A program made the position numbers and the translations under genes. Shown here in pieces: positions 62,657 to 64,000 of a stretch of 64,000 bases of DNA. The DNA comes from Prorocentrum cordatum. Taxonomy: Eukaryota > Sar > Dinophyceae > Prorocentrales > Prorocentraceae. The notes below the pieces were generated by a model. That model did not search any database, was not told the origin of the DNA, and saw only the letters and a program-made list of their open reading frames with translations. Location: contig CAUYUJ010020682.1 in NCBI GenBank assembly GCA_963575745.1, positions 1 to 64,000 of the forward strand, given 5' to 3'. Position 1 is the first letter of the stretch, and every line of letters starts with the position of its first letter.

Positions 62657-62705
62657 CGCAGCCGCCGCAGCCGCCGCAGCCGCCGCAGCCGCCGCCGCCG
62701 CCAAG
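62085..62705. repeat. Two 280-bp units with CCG arrays
   Basis: ACACATACGTAGCACCCGAG, TCTGGCCCGAGCCT and AGCAGTCGTCTTTGGATGGG occur at about 62,110-62,190 and 62,390-62,470, each followed by GGGGGCCAATCCGCCG and a long CCG array. ATAGGGAACAGTGAT follows the first array and recurs at 62,886. Confidence 0.9.
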
Positions 62706-63480
62706 CGTACTATGTATTGTTTTTGACAGGGATGGTGGGGGGTGGGGCGCGCCGGGTTGGCTGCGCATGTTCCGAATTTGGAGGCAGAGTGTGGTTTGCA
62801 TTGTATTTTACCAGGAATGGTGGGGGGTTGTTATCATGGGCCCTGGTTGCCCCCCAGTCGCCTGGGGGAGGGGGTGTTTATTGATAGGGAACAGTGATAA
62901 CCCCTCCCCGACGGGGAAGAGGGAGGGGTGGAAGAGGAAACGCCCTAAACCACCGACGCCCAGAGGGCTGGTGGGATTGGCCGTTTTCGGTTCGCGAGAA
63001 GGCGTCGCGGCCGTCATTTTTGCGGGTCCAGGTCCGTCGGTTTCGGTCCCAGGTCGTTCTCACGAACGGGAGGTATATTAAAGGGAGGTTTGTCCACCGC
63101 CGAACCTCCCCTCGCCGTGAAGCAAGACACCGGGGCGGACGATTCGGGACAGCTTTCCAGGCGTCCGAGGGTCCTTCGCCCGGGCCGCGAGACCGCCGGA
63201 GAACCGGTCGGGGTGCGAAGTTGCTGTCTCGAGTGAAGATCGCAAATTTGAACATCTACATTACCAGTGACGGGCTCTCTTTCAATCCCAGGATTTTTTG
63301 AGGGTCGGGGGCGACGTCGCGGTGGTGTGGTGTATATATTTTCCCCCGTTTCCCAAGTGAAACAACGAAACATGTAGACACCAAGACCCCATCAACACCA
63401 GGACCCGCTCTCTTGTGAGAGTTTCAGCGCAGGGCCGGCAAATGCGTCGGTGTATAGAGTTCGGTTCCCCTAGAAGAAGC
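62706..63480. other. No gene recognised
   Basis: Mixed sequence with short overlapping frames and no conserved motif. Confidence 0.35.
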
Positions 63481-63487
63481 ATCGACT

Positions 63488-63800
63488 ATGCGTCAGAGTG
63501 GCCCTTCGCTTGGGTGACCGTTGGTGCGGGCACATCTGGGTCCCCCGATAGTATACCCATCGGTCGTTGAAAGTAGGTATTGTTGGGTTCCCAGAACCCA
63601 ATTTGCTTCAAGCGCCTTCCTGCTTCAATAATCAGTATGCTTTTGCTTATTAATCTTTGGGCGGGCCCGAACCCGATCTGCTTTATCTGCCTTCCTACTT
63701 AATGCTTCGATATACTTCTTCCGACCGGTGTGTAAGAGTGACCCTTCGCCAGAGTGACCGTTGGTGCGGGCATATTGGGCCCCCCGATAGTAGCGTGTTG
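63488..63800. repeat. About 238-bp direct repeat, two units
   Basis: GAGTGACCGTTGGTGCGGGC(A) and CCCCGATAGTA recur at about 63,510-63,552 and 63,750-63,792, each after CCCTTCGC. 63,800-64,000 holds GGTCACTCT words of the same family. Confidence 0.8.
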
Positions 63801-64000
63801 CGCGCTTGTGTGTTTGGTCCTCCCGCGGCCCCCACAAAATCCGCGCAACGAAGGTCACTCTTACCCAGGGTAGGGTCACTCTCGCATGTAGCCGAAAGCA
63901 CGGGGACCACGACCAAGATGTCGCGGGATGTTGTCGATGCGACCCTGCTCATGGTCCGTTTCGGCCGTCGCCGATTCGCGAGGACGATCCACAAAATGAC

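Overview
The window reads as nuclear DNA of a dinoflagellate-type alga. The support is indirect. Coding DNA is GC-rich and sparse. The Copia-type remnant and the LINE ORFs look like families described from dinoflagellates, from memory and without a search. A helicase fragment needs a GC-AG intron to restore its reading frame, and relaxed splice donors are known from dinoflagellates. I see no rRNA, tRNA or CRISPR array, and no complete single-copy host gene.

Layout. 1-8.5 kb: tandem repeats, a 90-bp satellite of about 20 units (5.5-7.3 kb) and, beside it on the minus strand, the C-terminal end of a helicase. 8.6-15.1 kb: an apparently intact two-ORF LINE (ORF1p; endonuclease plus reverse transcriptase) lying between TCC tracts, followed by a perfect 46-bp palindrome. 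15.1-18.6 kb: diverged short repeats and inverted-repeat elements. 18.8-48.25 kb: a decayed Copia-type LTR element on the plus strand, with LTR-like ends, gag and protease at 18.9-21.2 kb, and integrase, reverse transcriptase and RNase H at 42.4-46.2 kb. It is split by about 20 kb of minus-strand LINE DNA. 48.3-64 kb: microsatellites, diverged tandem repeats and dispersed repeat fragments, with no convincing gene.

The most unusual object is the LINE DNA inside the Copia element. One copy spans 21,534-37,511, about 16 kb. It has GA/TC microsatellite at both ends and four long minus-strand frames: ORF1 (coiled-coil protein), ORF2 (signal peptide, two membrane segments, PARP-like motifs), ORF3 (Cys-rich, no initiating ATG) and ORF4 (endonuclease, reverse transcriptase, zinc finger and RNase H, 2767 aa). 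ORF2, ORF3 and ORF4 overlap in successive -1 frames, like retroviral gag-pro-pol. A 5'-truncated second copy (37,578-40,861) abuts its 5' end across a GA tract.

The element carries at least 15 copies of a short hairpin, about one per 1.1 kb, through all four ORFs and in different reading frames. The core is GGC-TGAA-GCC (plus strand), or a close variant, followed by one unpaired G. The outer arms differ at every site yet pair with each other. One outer pair has changed from A-T to T-A between the two LINE copies, a compensatory double change. This points to a nucleic-acid-level element, perhaps for packaging, replication or protein binding, that I do not recognise from any described LINE.
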